In this document: positions 34,194 through 45,088 of the stretch, in pieces
Numbering within the stretch: the stretch's first letter is position 1
Layout: each line of letters opens with the position of its first letter
Virus record (IMG/VR): IMGVR_UViG_3300028607_001326
Coordinates: 1 to 50,429 of that record
Origin: a virus
Length of the DNA: 50,429 bases
Reading direction: 5' to 3' (one strand)
Made by a program: the position numbers and the translations under genes
The notes under the pieces: model-generated
The model's input: the letters and a program-made list of their open reading frames with translations, nothing else
What the model was told of the DNA's origin: nothing
Database searches by the model: none

Positions 34194-35672
34194 ATGGGAG
34201 TAATAGATCCACATGCAATGTTTCGAGCTGGGTATGCTAGTAGAGCTAAAGCAAGATCAGGTCAAGCTGAATTAGCTGATACGATAGATAAGATATTAGG
34301 TTTTGTAGGAACAATAGCAATGAAACGTTTTGATGCTGGTTTGAATGAATTAACTGATTTGAGAAAAAAATCCAGAAGCACAAAAGCAGATATTAATACT
34401 CTAGTTCATGATGTTGGTGCTGAATTAAACCCAGTGTTTAAAACAGCATTAAAAGATTGGACTAAAGAATACGATAAAGGATCTAAAATGGCAACAATGG
34501 GATTAACTTCAAAAAGAAAAGAAAAAGGACAGAGTATGATGGATTTTGCTTATTCAAAAATGCAAAACATGCATATGAAGTTTCAGGATTTAAGTGCTAA
34601 ACATGCTTTATATGAGAAACAGGGGTTATTAGAACTAAATGAAGATGTTCCTGGTTTTACTGGTAAAAAATGGAATTCAGGTACAACATCTGATCAAAGA
34701 CTAAATGCCGCACAGTTAGCAAATGGAACGCTATTTAAAAACATGTCTATTGATCCAAATAGTGGTGAAATTGTTTTATTGAAGGAGATAGAAGACCCAA
34801 ATAATCCTGGTAATATGATTGTTGACACAATACCTTATGATCAAATAGATTGGCCTGATAATGAAGATGATAGTTTACAAGGAATCCAAAAAGGTTATAT
34901 AGACAACAGTATAGGTAGAGGCGAAAAAGGAAAAGTTTGGGATGAAATGCATGGGAAATACACGTATGATGAAATAACAGGTTCCGTTAATGGATCTTCT
35001 AATGCTGCTAAACGTAGTTACTTTTTTGGAGGTACTGCTAATGATTTTTCTAGTGGAAAAATGGAATCAAGTTCTCCAGCTTATATGATGTTAACAGAAC
35101 AAGGTTTTACACCTGGTACACCACAATGGAAGGGACAATTAGAGTTAATGAAGAGTAATTTAGATTTTAATGAAGGTAGTGCGGCTAGTCAAAGAATTAT
35201 AGATTTAATGTATGGAGCTTCTCAACGATATCATAATAATTCTTATGGCAATTGGGAGGCTAAGCAAGCAAAAAGTATTAAAAGTAGAAGACGTAGTGTA
35301 AGTAGACCCGATAAAACCAAAACATTTAAAGGAGCTAATCTTAGTTTTGGATATAAAACAAAAATTCAAATGGATGGGCAAGTTAAAAAGATAGAAGCAG
35401 AACAACCGCAAATGAAATCATTAGATGGTATAACGTGGAAATGGAATCCAGAAAATGAAAAATATGAAACAGAGACGGCAGACGGTACTATTAGTTATAG
35501 TAAAAAACAAATGTTAGAACATAATGAATTAACAGAATATTATCCAGACAAGTTTAGTGCTAATAAAATAGATAAGCTTAAGGTAGCTTCAGAAACGTCT
35601 ATGATAGATGATATGCCAGCTATGGAGTGGTTGGAACAGTATAGCGAATCTCTTAGTAATGTTGAAAGATAA
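34194..35672 (+). CDS. Probable internal virion protein
   Basis: A 492-residue protein, helical in the N-terminal 150 residues (KARSGQAELADTIDKILGFV, then AMKRFDAGLNELTDL) and mixed after that, without catalytic motifs. Gene order (Q-rich 316-residue protein, this one, then the 3128-residue giant) is like the ejection-protein modules of T7-type phages, in which three consecutive genes of rising size encode core proteins. It carries no SPFK tag. The role is inferred from context. Confidence 0.55.
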   Translation: MGVIDPHAMFRAGYASRAKARSGQAELADTIDKILGFVGTIAMKRFDAGLNELTDLRKKSRSTKADINTLVHDVGAELNPVFKTALKDWTKEYDKGSKMATMGLTSKRKEKGQSMMDFAYSKMQNMHMKFQDLSAKHALYEKQGLLELNEDVPGFTGKKWNSGTTSDQRLNAAQLANGTLFKNMSIDPNSGEIVLLKEIEDPNNPGNMIVDTIPYDQIDWPDNEDDSLQGIQKGYIDNSIGRGEKGKVWDEMHGKYTYDEITGSVNGSSNAAKRSYFFGGTANDFSSGKMESSSPAYMMLTEQGFTPGTPQWKGQLELMKSNLDFNEGSAASQRIIDLMYGASQRYHNNSYGNWEAKQAKSIKSRRRSVSRPDKTKTFKGANLSFGYKTKIQMDGQVKKIEAEQPQMKSLDGITWKWNPENEKYETETADGTISYSKKQMLEHNELTEYYPDKFSANKIDKLKVASETSMIDDMPAMEWLEQYSESLSNVER

Positions 35673-35692
35673 AATAAATAAATTATAATAAT

Positions 35693-38600
35693 ATGTTTGA
35701 ATACGACGGAGATGAGTATACTTTGGAAGAATTACAATTTTCTGCAGAAGATCAAAGTTTAGACTTCACTACATTCATGAAAAGAATGACAAATCTTGGA
35801 ATGGTGGAGAAGCAAACAGATTTCACGATACAAGATCCAGATGGAGAGTCAGACGATGGTACTTTAGCGTTAATAAAGAAGATAGCGACGGCTGAGGAAA
35901 AAGGTGGTGGTAAAAAAGAAGTTGAAACTGAATTAGAAAGTTTATTACAAATTCCTAATTATTATGATGAAGATCGTTTAACTCCAGATCCTAACTTTGG
36001 ATTTTTTCCAGATGACAATGGAGAGACAGATCCTTTTATGCAACCAACTGATCAGATATCTAATCAAGTTGCTGAATTTTATACTATTCAAGAAAACGAT
36101 TATAAAAAAGACAAACATAGATTACACCAAATAGGTAGTGAAGAAGCTCAAGTTTATTTTGAAGAGAACAACCCGCTTAAACTATCACAACCAGAGTTAG
36201 ACGCTAGATCTAAAGAAAATGGCGGTTTAGGAGATGATATATGGTATGCTAATCCTGATATTTTTGGTGATCCTAAACCTGAAATTACAAGAGACACATA
36301 TAATATAGAGCGTGATGAAAGTTATTATGATCAATCTGAAGAGCAATTATCTGCGCGTGAAGAACAAATGCTTGCTGAAACTAAGAAAGTTAATGGGTTT
36401 GTTTTTCAAAGAAACAATAATGATCCACTACAAGTAGATGCTGAAATATCGGAATATTCTCCAAATTTATTATCTGTATATGATCAAGATATACAAGATT
36501 TAATTAAAAAGGGAGATCAAGAGGCGGCAGATAAAATGGCTGAAGATAGAGATTACAAAAAACTTTATGATGAAAATGGGAAGTTTACAGATTATATACC
36601 TATAGATATGGAAAATGAGGCTATTGATAAATCTTCTTCTAATTTAGATGATTTAATGGCCGAACAAAGAAATGCTTACGCTAGATTTATTGCTTCTCAA
36701 AAACTTGCAGCAAGAAATGCTACTGGAGGTAATTGGAAAGGAATGGCTAAGTATGGAGTTGGTGTTACTGATCATATAAGTGGTTTTGCAAGCTCCGATA
36801 GACAAGCGTTATATAATGTAGGTCTAGGAAGACGTGTTTCAATTAATGCAAACGCAAATAAACTTATAGAAAAAGTAAATGCGTTACCGGGTAATTCACC
36901 CATAACCCAAGAACATAATAGAAATTTAGATAAATTAAAAACTATAACTAGGGCTATTGAACTAAATATGAATCCTGCTTTGTTACCAGAAGAAGCTCAT
37001 TGGAAAGAAATAATAGACAATAGAACTGCAGATGTTATAAGCAACGATGAGGCGTTAGAAATATTTAATGACTTTACAGAAACAAACTTAGGTTTAAAAC
37101 TAAAAACAGGTATTGGTGAAGGTAGTGGTACTTTTGGTGAAGAGCGTACTTCTACAGTTAGAGGTATTGCAGAAGGTGGTAGAAATTTTGTAGATCATTT
37201 TGCGGAATTAGCAGCCGCTCTTTATATTACTAAAAGATTACCAATAGGTGTTTTAAAAAGAGGTAAAGGGGTTGTAACACTTGAGACTGGTTTAAAAACG
37301 GGTCTTAATAAACTTGGAACAGGTTTAAAGAGTCTTAACCAAAGTAGAACATACGGGCGATTTGTGGATATTAGTTTAGGTGGTGTTAAGGAATTAGTTG
37401 TTTTAGGTGGTGCAGATTTAGTGTCTAGTGAATTATTTGGTACAGAAGGTATGGTATATAATACAAAAACTAAAGAGTTTCACCCTGAGTTTGCTATAGC
37501 TTTAGGTGTTGGGGGTGTTGCTGCAAAAGAAATAACCAATAAAATTTTAAGAACAGAATCTCTTTTTACACGTGTGCTAGGTAGATTAAACAAAACAGCA
37601 GAACCAACTCTTTTATCTTCCATTGGTGGTGCTGGAACACAAGCCGCAACAGGAACATTGGTATTAAAGTTTGGGGAAATAGCTTCGGAACTACTAAGCG
37701 ATGATCAGCAATATAGATTAATGGCAGATGGTAATTATGAATCTATAGACCAGTGGAAAGAAATTCTTGGTTGGAGAAGTATGATAGAAACCTTTATTGG
37801 TATGACTATGTTAGGTGGTAAGGCTACTGCGACTAATATGTATAGAGGTATGCGTGGTAGTATCGCTAGTTTAAAGGGATCTACTGTTAGAGGTAATGAT
37901 GCCGCTACAGGTCTTGGTATTAAAGTAAATTCTACTAATAGCACTATAAAAACAACCAGTGATACAAAAATAAGGGATATAAATAAAGATAAAACCTTAA
38001 GTGAAAGTGAAAAATTAGAAAAAATAAAACAAGTAAAAACTTGGTCTGAGGATTTACATTGGGAAAACGAAAGAAGGTATGCTATTAAATTAGCTAAAAA
38101 AGAAGGTAAGAAGGACGAAGCTTTAGAAAACACATACGCTCTCGGTAATAAAATATTACAAAAAGAAAAATTTACACCGGAAGAAATAGAACGTTTACAT
38201 AGTTTAAAAGATTATGAATATGATATAATGAAATCTAGAATGGGGTTTTCTAAAAACTCTGCAAATGGAAGAAAGTTAGATGAGATGCGTGATACTTATA
38301 AAACTATAGTGGATCAATTAGATGCTCCAGGCGCGGCTAGGATATTTGGAGAAGAAAGAGACAACGTTATAAGACAGATAGTAAATGGGCATGAAATACA
38401 ATCTGAAATTGGTAAGTTAAAAGATATAATAAAAAATCACCCAGAAACAGAGGGAATTAACAATGTTAAGTTAGATAAGTTGCAATTAAAGTTAGATGCT
38501 ATAAACGAAAAAATAGGAACTTCTTACGATATATATAACACTAAGGTTAAGGAGATACAGAGAACATACGGCGCATTAATGAAAACTTATGCTAAAAAAT

Positions 38601-41600
38601 TAGAAGCTGATGATAGATATAAAATTGTAAATCACGAAACTTATTCTAAAGAATTAGCTAAAAGATATAATGTAGATATTAAAGAAGCTAGAGAAATGGC
38701 TAATGAAAGTGAGGGGTTTTATGATAGATACAAAGATCTAATATTTATAAACAAAGAAGTAGCTGACGCCAATAAGAATCCTAGCACTGAGATGCATGAG
38801 GTTATACATCGTATATTAAGAAATTCTTTCAAAAATGCCGATGGTGTAATGACGAAAGAAGGTATAAACGCTATAGATGCCTTTAGAGATATAGTTGAAA
38901 AGAATGATCCTAAAGCAAGTAGAATTATAGAAGGTCTAATAGAAACTAATTATAAATATGAATACGATAAAGAAGGTAATAGAAAAGAAGTGCCTAAAGA
39001 ACATTATTATGAAGAGTATTTAAATACTTATTTTACTGCTTTAACTCGTGAACAAATAAAATATACTCCTAGTGTTGGTGAAACATTATCAGAGTTTGTT
39101 TTACCATTCGTAAGAAAAGTATATCCTCAATATCAAAGAGGTAAAAAGACAGCACCTGAAACAGGTAGGGATCTTTACAACATGATGAGGGGATTCCATA
39201 GAACCGCTTCAAAAGGAGAAGTTTTAGAATCAGCTGTGGAACTTGGTCTTAAAGGAGAAAGAATGGATAAAGGTGAAGGGATTATACAAGAATCAAGAGA
39301 AAGAGAGATAAAAGAATTAGGCTATAAAAAACCAACTGTAAAAGGAGAGCTTGGGAAAAGACTTAATAAAGCTGAATGGGATAGAAGCGTTGGTGAAGTT
39401 TATTTAAAATTATTTGGGGAAAGGGGTCAACCAGGATTATTAGATGGAGTGATATTAAAAGGCTTGAAAGGAAGCGATATATTTGGTAAACCTAAAAGTA
39501 AATTTATAGAGGACGTTAAAATACAAATACAAAAACCACTATTTGATTTTGATCCTACAATAAACGATAACCTATCTGGTTATATGAACTTCTATATTAG
39601 TAAAAGAAAAGTAGCAATATTAGATAAATACGAGAAAGAGAAATTTCAAAAACCAATAGAGGGTGAAGGCGCTCCAATATTAAAAGCGGAGCCTAGTGGT
39701 CCAAAAGAAGTTGTTGGTAAACAGCTTATGATAGCAGATAAGTTTGGTGATGCTGGTATAGTTTTAAACGAAAAAATACATAGCATGGTTGAATCTGGAA
39801 AGATCGACCCTAAAGGAAAATCGTTTAAAAATTTAAGAAAACTTGTTACTAAAGATGTGGCTAAACTATTTATTGGTGAAGCCGATGCTGTACAAAGATA
39901 TATAAAGGATGGTCTTTCTAAAGAGGAAGCTGAGATAAAAGCTGCAGAAGAATTTGTTTATGTAGATGACGGTAGTGCTTTTTGGAAATCTCCAAAAGGT
40001 AAAAAATTATTAGGAACTAGTATAGCTGATTCTATAGAAAAGAAATTATTAGAAGACGCCAATTTAAATAAGCAAGATATAAAGCTTATACAAATGAAAA
40101 TGAATAAAATGGGAGCTAGCCCGTTTATAAATATAGTTTTACCTGAGGGCCATACTAATCTCCTAGCAAAAAAGAAAACCACTTGGATTCCAAGGGTTGT
40201 AAAAAATGAGTTTTATAATAAAAGTTCTAAAAGAGTAGGTAATGATTATCCTTGGTACAAAAAACCTAATATTACTGATACTCAAATGTATGATTTTGTG
40301 GGTATAACAGAAAGAGGTAATCCTAACTTATATAAAAAAGATAGCAACACTAGTATAAGGATAAAAGACATGTTGATGTTAACTGAGCGAATGTTTGTTA
40401 ACCAGGGAACTAGACAAAAACTAGTGGAAGATGGAAAAATACCATTATCTGATATTATTGCATTAGGTGAGGGTAAACCGCTATTAGCATTTTCTAAAGA
40501 CTTAAGAGAGCAAATTAAAAAAGACCCAGAAAAGGGAGTACATATAATAACTAAATTACAACAGCAAGCAGAAAGTATATTGTCTAAAACAGGTAACAAC
40601 TATAAAGCATCATTTAACAATATATTTGCCGGGGAAATAGAAAGAGGTTATTTAGATAGAAAAGTAATAGAAGGTATAGCTAAGGATTGGCAAGTTATAC
40701 ATGATAGATATTCTAGAAAACCTGAGAAAGATGTTATATTAAAAGATTTTTCTGTTGAGGAAATAGTTACAGAGCAATTAGTATACGATGCTTTAAACCC
40801 ACGACAGTACTACAAGACAATAGTTGAGGGTAGAACGGGGCAAAAAGAACTTAAATCTATAACAGACCCTGAATTCGCTAGTATAGTTAGAACAAATGTT
40901 TTAAGACCGTTAGCAGAACATTTTGGACCAGAATTTTCAGAAGCTTTCTTATATCCAGGTGTTAATGCTCCAGCTAAAATAGGTAAAGGTGAAGTTTTTT
41001 TTACTGATATAAACACGTTTGAAAAAACTCCAGGTTGGAAACCTACTAAGTTAAATAAAAAAGGGAAAAAGGTAACACAAGACAATAGAAAAGGTGTTAC
41101 TACTGGAGAGGTTGATAGTAGAATGGTATTAAAAACTAAGAAAGGTGAAATTGGTTCTCATACTAAATTACCTGCTATAGCTACTAAAGGAAAGTTATCG
41201 TCTGAGCAGATGAAGACTGTTAAGAAACACAAGGATCAAACTATAAAATCTCAACAAGAACATAATCAAGCGTTTAGAAAAGTTGTTGGAAAACTTAAAG
41301 ACATGTACGATAGTAAGGACGTGTCTGTTGACGAGGTTGTTGCAGTTTTAGAGTTAATGAACGCGAATCCTAAAGGATTAACTAGAACGTCTGCTATATT
41401 AGATTTTTTACCAAGCGGAAAATTTGAAGGATTAGCGACTTTAGAACATATGACACCTGCTTTAAAAGTAAATTTAAGAGCGTTAAATTACATATTATCA
41501 GGAAAAGAAACTCAACCAAGTATAGATTTTAATAATACAATGGATAACTATAGAGTTTCTTATATGCCTGAGAAATATGATATTGCATTAAATAAGTTTT

Positions 41601-44600
41601 ACAAATCCGGAATACCTATATATTCAAGACCAAACATGTCTCCGCTGGTTAGAATATTCAATCCTGAGACATATGATTTAATGGCGGGTTTAAAATTTGA
41701 ACAGTTATCTACTGGTAGCATTATTGGTCGTGACATGGTTGTTAACAAGAGACTTTGGAATAAAATAAACAAAAATAAAAAAACTGCTCTTGGGAATTTA
41801 TACAATAAAGAAATGAGTCAACATGAGGTTAATCAAAACCTAAATACTGTTTCTAAAGTTGTATTGCTACATTCTAAATCTAATCCTAAAAAAGGTATGA
41901 GCGCTTGGGATTTTGATGATACGCTAGCTAGAACAAAATCTGGCGTTAGATATACTTTACCAAATCCAAGTGGTAAACCCGCTCCCGGAAGAAAAGTTAT
42001 ATTTATGGCTGGTGGTCCTGGTTCAGGTAAGTCAACTGTAATTAAAGGACTAGGTTTAGAAAAACAAGGTTTCAAGGTTGTTAATCAAGATATATCACTT
42101 CAATGGTTAGCGAAAAATTCTGGACTACCTACAGACATGAGAGACTTTACTCCAGAACAAGCAAGTAAGTGGAGTTCACTTGGATGGGATGCTAGAATGA
42201 TAGCTAAGCATAAACAAAGTAAATTTCAAGGCAAGGGCGATGGAATTATTATTGACGGAACTGGTAATAGTTTGAATGTTATGAAAAACCACGTTCAAGA
42301 ATTTAAGAATAAGGGTTACGATGTTCAAATGGTGTTTGTTGAAACGTCTCTTGAAACAGCTTTGCAAAGAAATCGCGCTAGAAAAGAACGTTCATTAAGA
42401 GACAAGATAGTAATAAAAACTCATGAATCGGTACAGAATAATAAAGAGGCGTTTAAAGAATTGTTTGGTGATAGTTTTGCGGAAGTTAACACAGACAACT
42501 TAAAACAAGCGGATGCTATGCCCCTTGATTTAGCTACTAAGATGAACAAGTTTACTAAAGGTTATATCAAAGGCAGATTAGACGCTGGAGAATATGCTCA
42601 TAAAGGCATGGAGCTAGAAGCTCAAGGTGCTAAATTTGATTTTACAGAATTTGATTATGTAAAAGAGGGTGAGAGAGGGCCTTTGTTTGGTAAAGCTATG
42701 GAAAGAGCTAAAAAGTTTGGTACTAAAGATCAATTTGTAATAACAGCTAGACCTCACGCTGCTAAAATGCCTATATTTAGATTTTTAGATGCACAAGGTT
42801 TAAAAATACCTTTTGAAAACATTATAACATTAGAGAGTAGCAGCGCTGAGGCAAAAGCCATGTTTGTGCTTGAGAAGTTTAAGGAGGGATATAATGATAT
42901 ATATTTCGCTGATGATGCGATGCAGAACATTAAGGCTGTTAAAGAGGTTTTAGATCAATTAGATATTAAATCTAAAGTTCAGCAAGCTATTCAACATAGT
43001 AGAGAAAAATTAAGTAGCGATTTTAATAAAATAATAGAGGAAGTTAAAGGCGTTAGAAAAGAAATTACTTTTGATGTCGCTAAAGCCCGTATAAGCGGTA
43101 GTGGTAAAGGTAAATATGCTTGGGTTTTACCTCCATCAGCATCTGATTTTGAATTATTAACTTCTTATACTATGGCTGGTAAAGGTAAAAAGGGACAGGA
43201 GCACCAAGAATGGTGGAATAAAAATTTATTTAAACCATTTGCAAAAGGTGTAAATAATATAAACACGTCTAAACAAGCTATAACAAACGACTATTTAGCC
43301 TTAAGAAAAATAATGCCCGGAGCTAAGAATAGATTACGAAAAAAAGTACCTGGTACGAAATTTACTTATGATACTGCTATGAGAGTACATAGATGGACTG
43401 AGGCTGGTTATGAGGTTCCAGGATTATCAAAAGCAGATGCGAAAACATTAAATAACGCTATAAAAAATGATGGAGAATTATTAGCTTTTTCTGAACAGTT
43501 AGGTTTAATATCAAAAATGAAAGAAGGTTGGGTTAAACCTACAGAGCATTGGTTGGCGGAAAACATAACAGCAGATCTTGAAGCTGTAAACAAGAGAGTT
43601 AGAAGAAAAGAATTCCTTGCTGAATGGATAGAAAACAAAAATATTATATTTGATAAAAACAACTTAAATAAGATAGAAGCTCTATACGGAGAAAGACATA
43701 GAGAAGCTATAGAAGATATGTTATGGCGTATGGAGAACGGTACTAACAGACACGCTGGTATGAATAAGATAACAAATCAATTTATGAATTGGCAAAACAG
43801 AGCTGTTGGTGCTATTATGAATTTTAATATGCGATCTGCCTCTTTACAGTTATTGTCTACGGTGAATTATATAAACTGGGGAGAGAACAATCCAATAGCA
43901 GCAGCTAAAGCTTTTGCTAATCAACCACAATATTGGAAAGATTTTGCAACATTATGGAATTCTGATATGTTAGTTCAAAGACGAGCAGGTTTGAAGATGA
44001 ATGTTAATGAAGCTGAACTTGCTAGTCATGTTCATGGTGCTAATAATAAAGCAACCGCAGCACTCGATTGGTTTCTTAAAAAAGGTTTTATACCAACAAA
44101 AACGGCTGATAGTTTTGCTATTGCCTCTGGTGGCGCTACATATTATCGTAATCGAATTAAGACGTATGAAAAGCAAGGTCTAGAAACTAAAAAAGCTGAA
44201 AAAAAAGCATTTCTAGATTTTCAAGAGATTGCAGAAAAAACTCAACAGTCAGCTAGACCAGATTTAATATCACAAGAACAAGCATCTCCACTTGGTAGAA
44301 TTATATTACCATTTGCAAACACTCCTTTACAATATAATCGTTTAGCTAAAAAAGAAGTGTTAGATATAGCCAACGGTAGATTTGATGGAGCTTTTGGTGA
44401 TAACTCTCTAACGTCCAAAATAGGTAAGATAGTTTATTATACAGCTGTACAAAACTTTATATTTTCATCGCTACAAGCTGGAATGTTCTCTTTAATATTT
44501 GACGACCAAGAAGAAGATTATATAACTAAGAAACAGGATAGAATTGCTAATAACATGTCAAACTCTCTGTTGCGCGGTATGGGTGTTTACGGGGCTTCTA

Positions 44601-45079
44601 TTGCTGCTTTAAAAGATGGTGTGTTAAGATTTCTACATGAGAATGAAAAAGATTATAGAGCGGACTACGCGAACGTTGCGATTGACATGCTAAACATATC
44701 TCCAACTATTGGTTCTAAAGTTAGAAAGTTGAAGAGTGCTGGAGATTCTTATAAATGGAATAAAGATATAATTCCGGAAATGGGATTTGATATAGAAAAC
44801 CCATTGTTTTATGCTATTGGTAACACAACGTCTGCTATTACAAATGTTCCTTTAGACAGGTTGGTAACTAAGGTAAACAATGTTAAAGGAGCATTAGACA
44901 CTGAGAATAATGCGTGGCAACGTGTAGCTTTAATGATGGGTTGGAACAGGTGGGATTTGGGTATGGAAAAACCTAAAAGTATTTTAGAAGTTAAAGAAAA
45001 AGTTAAAGAGAAGAAAAAGAAAAAGAAAAAGAAGAAGAAATTTAAAACATTTAAAACATTTAAAATGAAAACGCTATAA
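35693..45079 (+). CDS. Giant internal/ejection protein with HEVIH and nested HAD-kinase domains
   Basis: A 3128-residue protein starting MFEYDGDEYTLEELQ. Hydrophobic stretches occur near residues 490-520, 560-610 and 640-670. HEVIH at 1035-1039 is a HExxH-type zinc site in a helix. A HAD phosphatase site is split: motif I DFDDT (2073-2077), a P-loop kinase insert (GGPGSGKS at 2107-2114, IIIDGTG at 2186-2192, RNRAR at 2226-2230, zeta-toxin/PNK-like), then HAD T2351 (VITAR) and DD 2407-2408. The C terminus is Gln/Lys-rich and ends with a poly-Lys run. It probably enters the host with the DNA, as inferred from the position and size of podovirus ejection proteins. Confidence 0.75.
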   Translation: MFEYDGDEYTLEELQFSAEDQSLDFTTFMKRMTNLGMVEKQTDFTIQDPDGESDDGTLALIKKIATAEEKGGGKKEVETELESLLQIPNYYDEDRLTPDPNFGFFPDDNGETDPFMQPTDQISNQVAEFYTIQENDYKKDKHRLHQIGSEEAQVYFEENNPLKLSQPELDARSKENGGLGDDIWYANPDIFGDPKPEITRDTYNIERDESYYDQSEEQLSAREEQMLAETKKVNGFVFQRNNNDPLQVDAEISEYSPNLLSVYDQDIQDLIKKGDQEAADKMAEDRDYKKLYDENGKFTDYIPIDMENEAIDKSSSNLDDLMAEQRNAYARFIASQKLAARNATGGNWKGMAKYGVGVTDHISGFASSDRQALYNVGLGRRVSINANANKLIEKVNALPGNSPITQEHNRNLDKLKTITRAIELNMNPALLPEEAHWKEIIDNRTADVISNDEALEIFNDFTETNLGLKLKTGIGEGSGTFGEERTSTVRGIAEGGRNFVDHFAELAAALYITKRLPIGVLKRGKGVVTLETGLKTGLNKLGTGLKSLNQSRTYGRFVDISLGGVKELVVLGGADLVSSELFGTEGMVYNTKTKEFHPEFAIALGVGGVAAKEITNKILRTESLFTRVLGRLNKTAEPTLLSSIGGAGTQAATGTLVLKFGEIASELLSDDQQYRLMADGNYESIDQWKEILGWRSMIETFIGMTMLGGKATATNMYRGMRGSIASLKGSTVRGNDAATGLGIKVNSTNSTIKTTSDTKIRDINKDKTLSESEKLEKIKQVKTWSEDLHWENERRYAIKLAKKEGKKDEALENTYALGNKILQKEKFTPEEIERLHSLKDYEYDIMKSRMGFSKNSANGRKLDEMRDTYKTIVDQLDAPGAARIFGEERDNVIRQIVNGHEIQSEIGKLKDIIKNHPETEGINNVKLDKLQLKLDAINEKIGTSYDIYNTKVKEIQRTYGALMKTYAKKLEADDRYKIVNHETYSKELAKRYNVDIKEAREMANESEGFYDRYKDLIFINKEVADANKNPSTEMHEVIHRILRNSFKNADGVMTKEGINAIDAFRDIVEKNDPKASRIIEGLIETNYKYEYDKEGNRKEVPKEHYYEEYLNTYFTALTREQIKYTPSVGETLSEFVLPFVRKVYPQYQRGKKTAPETGRDLYNMMRGFHRTASKGEVLESAVELGLKGERMDKGEGIIQESREREIKELGYKKPTVKGELGKRLNKAEWDRSVGEVYLKLFGERGQPGLLDGVILKGLKGSDIFGKPKSKFIEDVKIQIQKPLFDFDPTINDNLSGYMNFYISKRKVAILDKYEKEKFQKPIEGEGAPILKAEPSGPKEVVGKQLMIADKFGDAGIVLNEKIHSMVESGKIDPKGKSFKNLRKLVTKDVAKLFIGEADAVQRYIKDGLSKEEAEIKAAEEFVYVDDGSAFWKSPKGKKLLGTSIADSIEKKLLEDANLNKQDIKLIQMKMNKMGASPFINIVLPEGHTNLLAKKKTTWIPRVVKNEFYNKSSKRVGNDYPWYKKPNITDTQMYDFVGITERGNPNLYKKDSNTSIRIKDMLMLTERMFVNQGTRQKLVEDGKIPLSDIIALGEGKPLLAFSKDLREQIKKDPEKGVHIITKLQQQAESILSKTGNNYKASFNNIFAGEIERGYLDRKVIEGIAKDWQVIHDRYSRKPEKDVILKDFSVEEIVTEQLVYDALNPRQYYKTIVEGRTGQKELKSITDPEFASIVRTNVLRPLAEHFGPEFSEAFLYPGVNAPAKIGKGEVFFTDINTFEKTPGWKPTKLNKKGKKVTQDNRKGVTTGEVDSRMVLKTKKGEIGSHTKLPAIATKGKLSSEQMKTVKKHKDQTIKSQQEHNQAFRKVVGKLKDMYDSKDVSVDEVVAVLELMNANPKGLTRTSAILDFLPSGKFEGLATLEHMTPALKVNLRALNYILSGKETQPSIDFNNTMDNYRVSYMPEKYDIALNKFYKSGIPIYSRPNMSPLVRIFNPETYDLMAGLKFEQLSTGSIIGRDMVVNKRLWNKINKNKKTALGNLYNKEMSQHEVNQNLNTVSKVVLLHSKSNPKKGMSAWDFDDTLARTKSGVRYTLPNPSGKPAPGRKVIFMAGGPGSGKSTVIKGLGLEKQGFKVVNQDISLQWLAKNSGLPTDMRDFTPEQASKWSSLGWDARMIAKHKQSKFQGKGDGIIIDGTGNSLNVMKNHVQEFKNKGYDVQMVFVETSLETALQRNRARKERSLRDKIVIKTHESVQNNKEAFKELFGDSFAEVNTDNLKQADAMPLDLATKMNKFTKGYIKGRLDAGEYAHKGMELEAQGAKFDFTEFDYVKEGERGPLFGKAMERAKKFGTKDQFVITARPHAAKMPIFRFLDAQGLKIPFENIITLESSSAEAKAMFVLEKFKEGYNDIYFADDAMQNIKAVKEVLDQLDIKSKVQQAIQHSREKLSSDFNKIIEEVKGVRKEITFDVAKARISGSGKGKYAWVLPPSASDFELLTSYTMAGKGKKGQEHQEWWNKNLFKPFAKGVNNINTSKQAITNDYLALRKIMPGAKNRLRKKVPGTKFTYDTAMRVHRWTEAGYEVPGLSKADAKTLNNAIKNDGELLAFSEQLGLISKMKEGWVKPTEHWLAENITADLEAVNKRVRRKEFLAEWIENKNIIFDKNNLNKIEALYGERHREAIEDMLWRMENGTNRHAGMNKITNQFMNWQNRAVGAIMNFNMRSASLQLLSTVNYINWGENNPIAAAKAFANQPQYWKDFATLWNSDMLVQRRAGLKMNVNEAELASHVHGANNKATAALDWFLKKGFIPTKTADSFAIASGGATYYRNRIKTYEKQGLETKKAEKKAFLDFQEIAEKTQQSARPDLISQEQASPLGRIILPFANTPLQYNRLAKKEVLDIANGRFDGAFGDNSLTSKIGKIVYYTAVQNFIFSSLQAGMFSLIFDDQEEDYITKKQDRIANNMSNSLLRGMGVYGASIAALKDGVLRFLHENEKDYRADYANVAIDMLNISPTIGSKVRKLKSAGDSYKWNKDIIPEMGFDIENPLFYAIGNTTSAITNVPLDRLVTKVNNVKGALDTENNAWQRVALMMGWNRWDLGMEKPKSILEVKEKVKEKKKKKKKKKKFKTFKTFKMKTL

Positions 45080-45088
45080 TTTAAAACT

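Noticed and set aside
37735-38133. Minus-strand open frame (132 codons) within the giant gene
   Set aside because: It is antisense to the 3128-residue gene, with a composition typical of reverse-complement reading of Lys/Glu codons and no recognisable domain.
44999-45079. Possible frameshift site at the A-rich end of the giant gene
   Set aside because: The Lys-codon run (AAG/AAA mixture) is long, but there is no canonical slippery heptamer with a downstream structure and no extended alternative frame beyond the stop.
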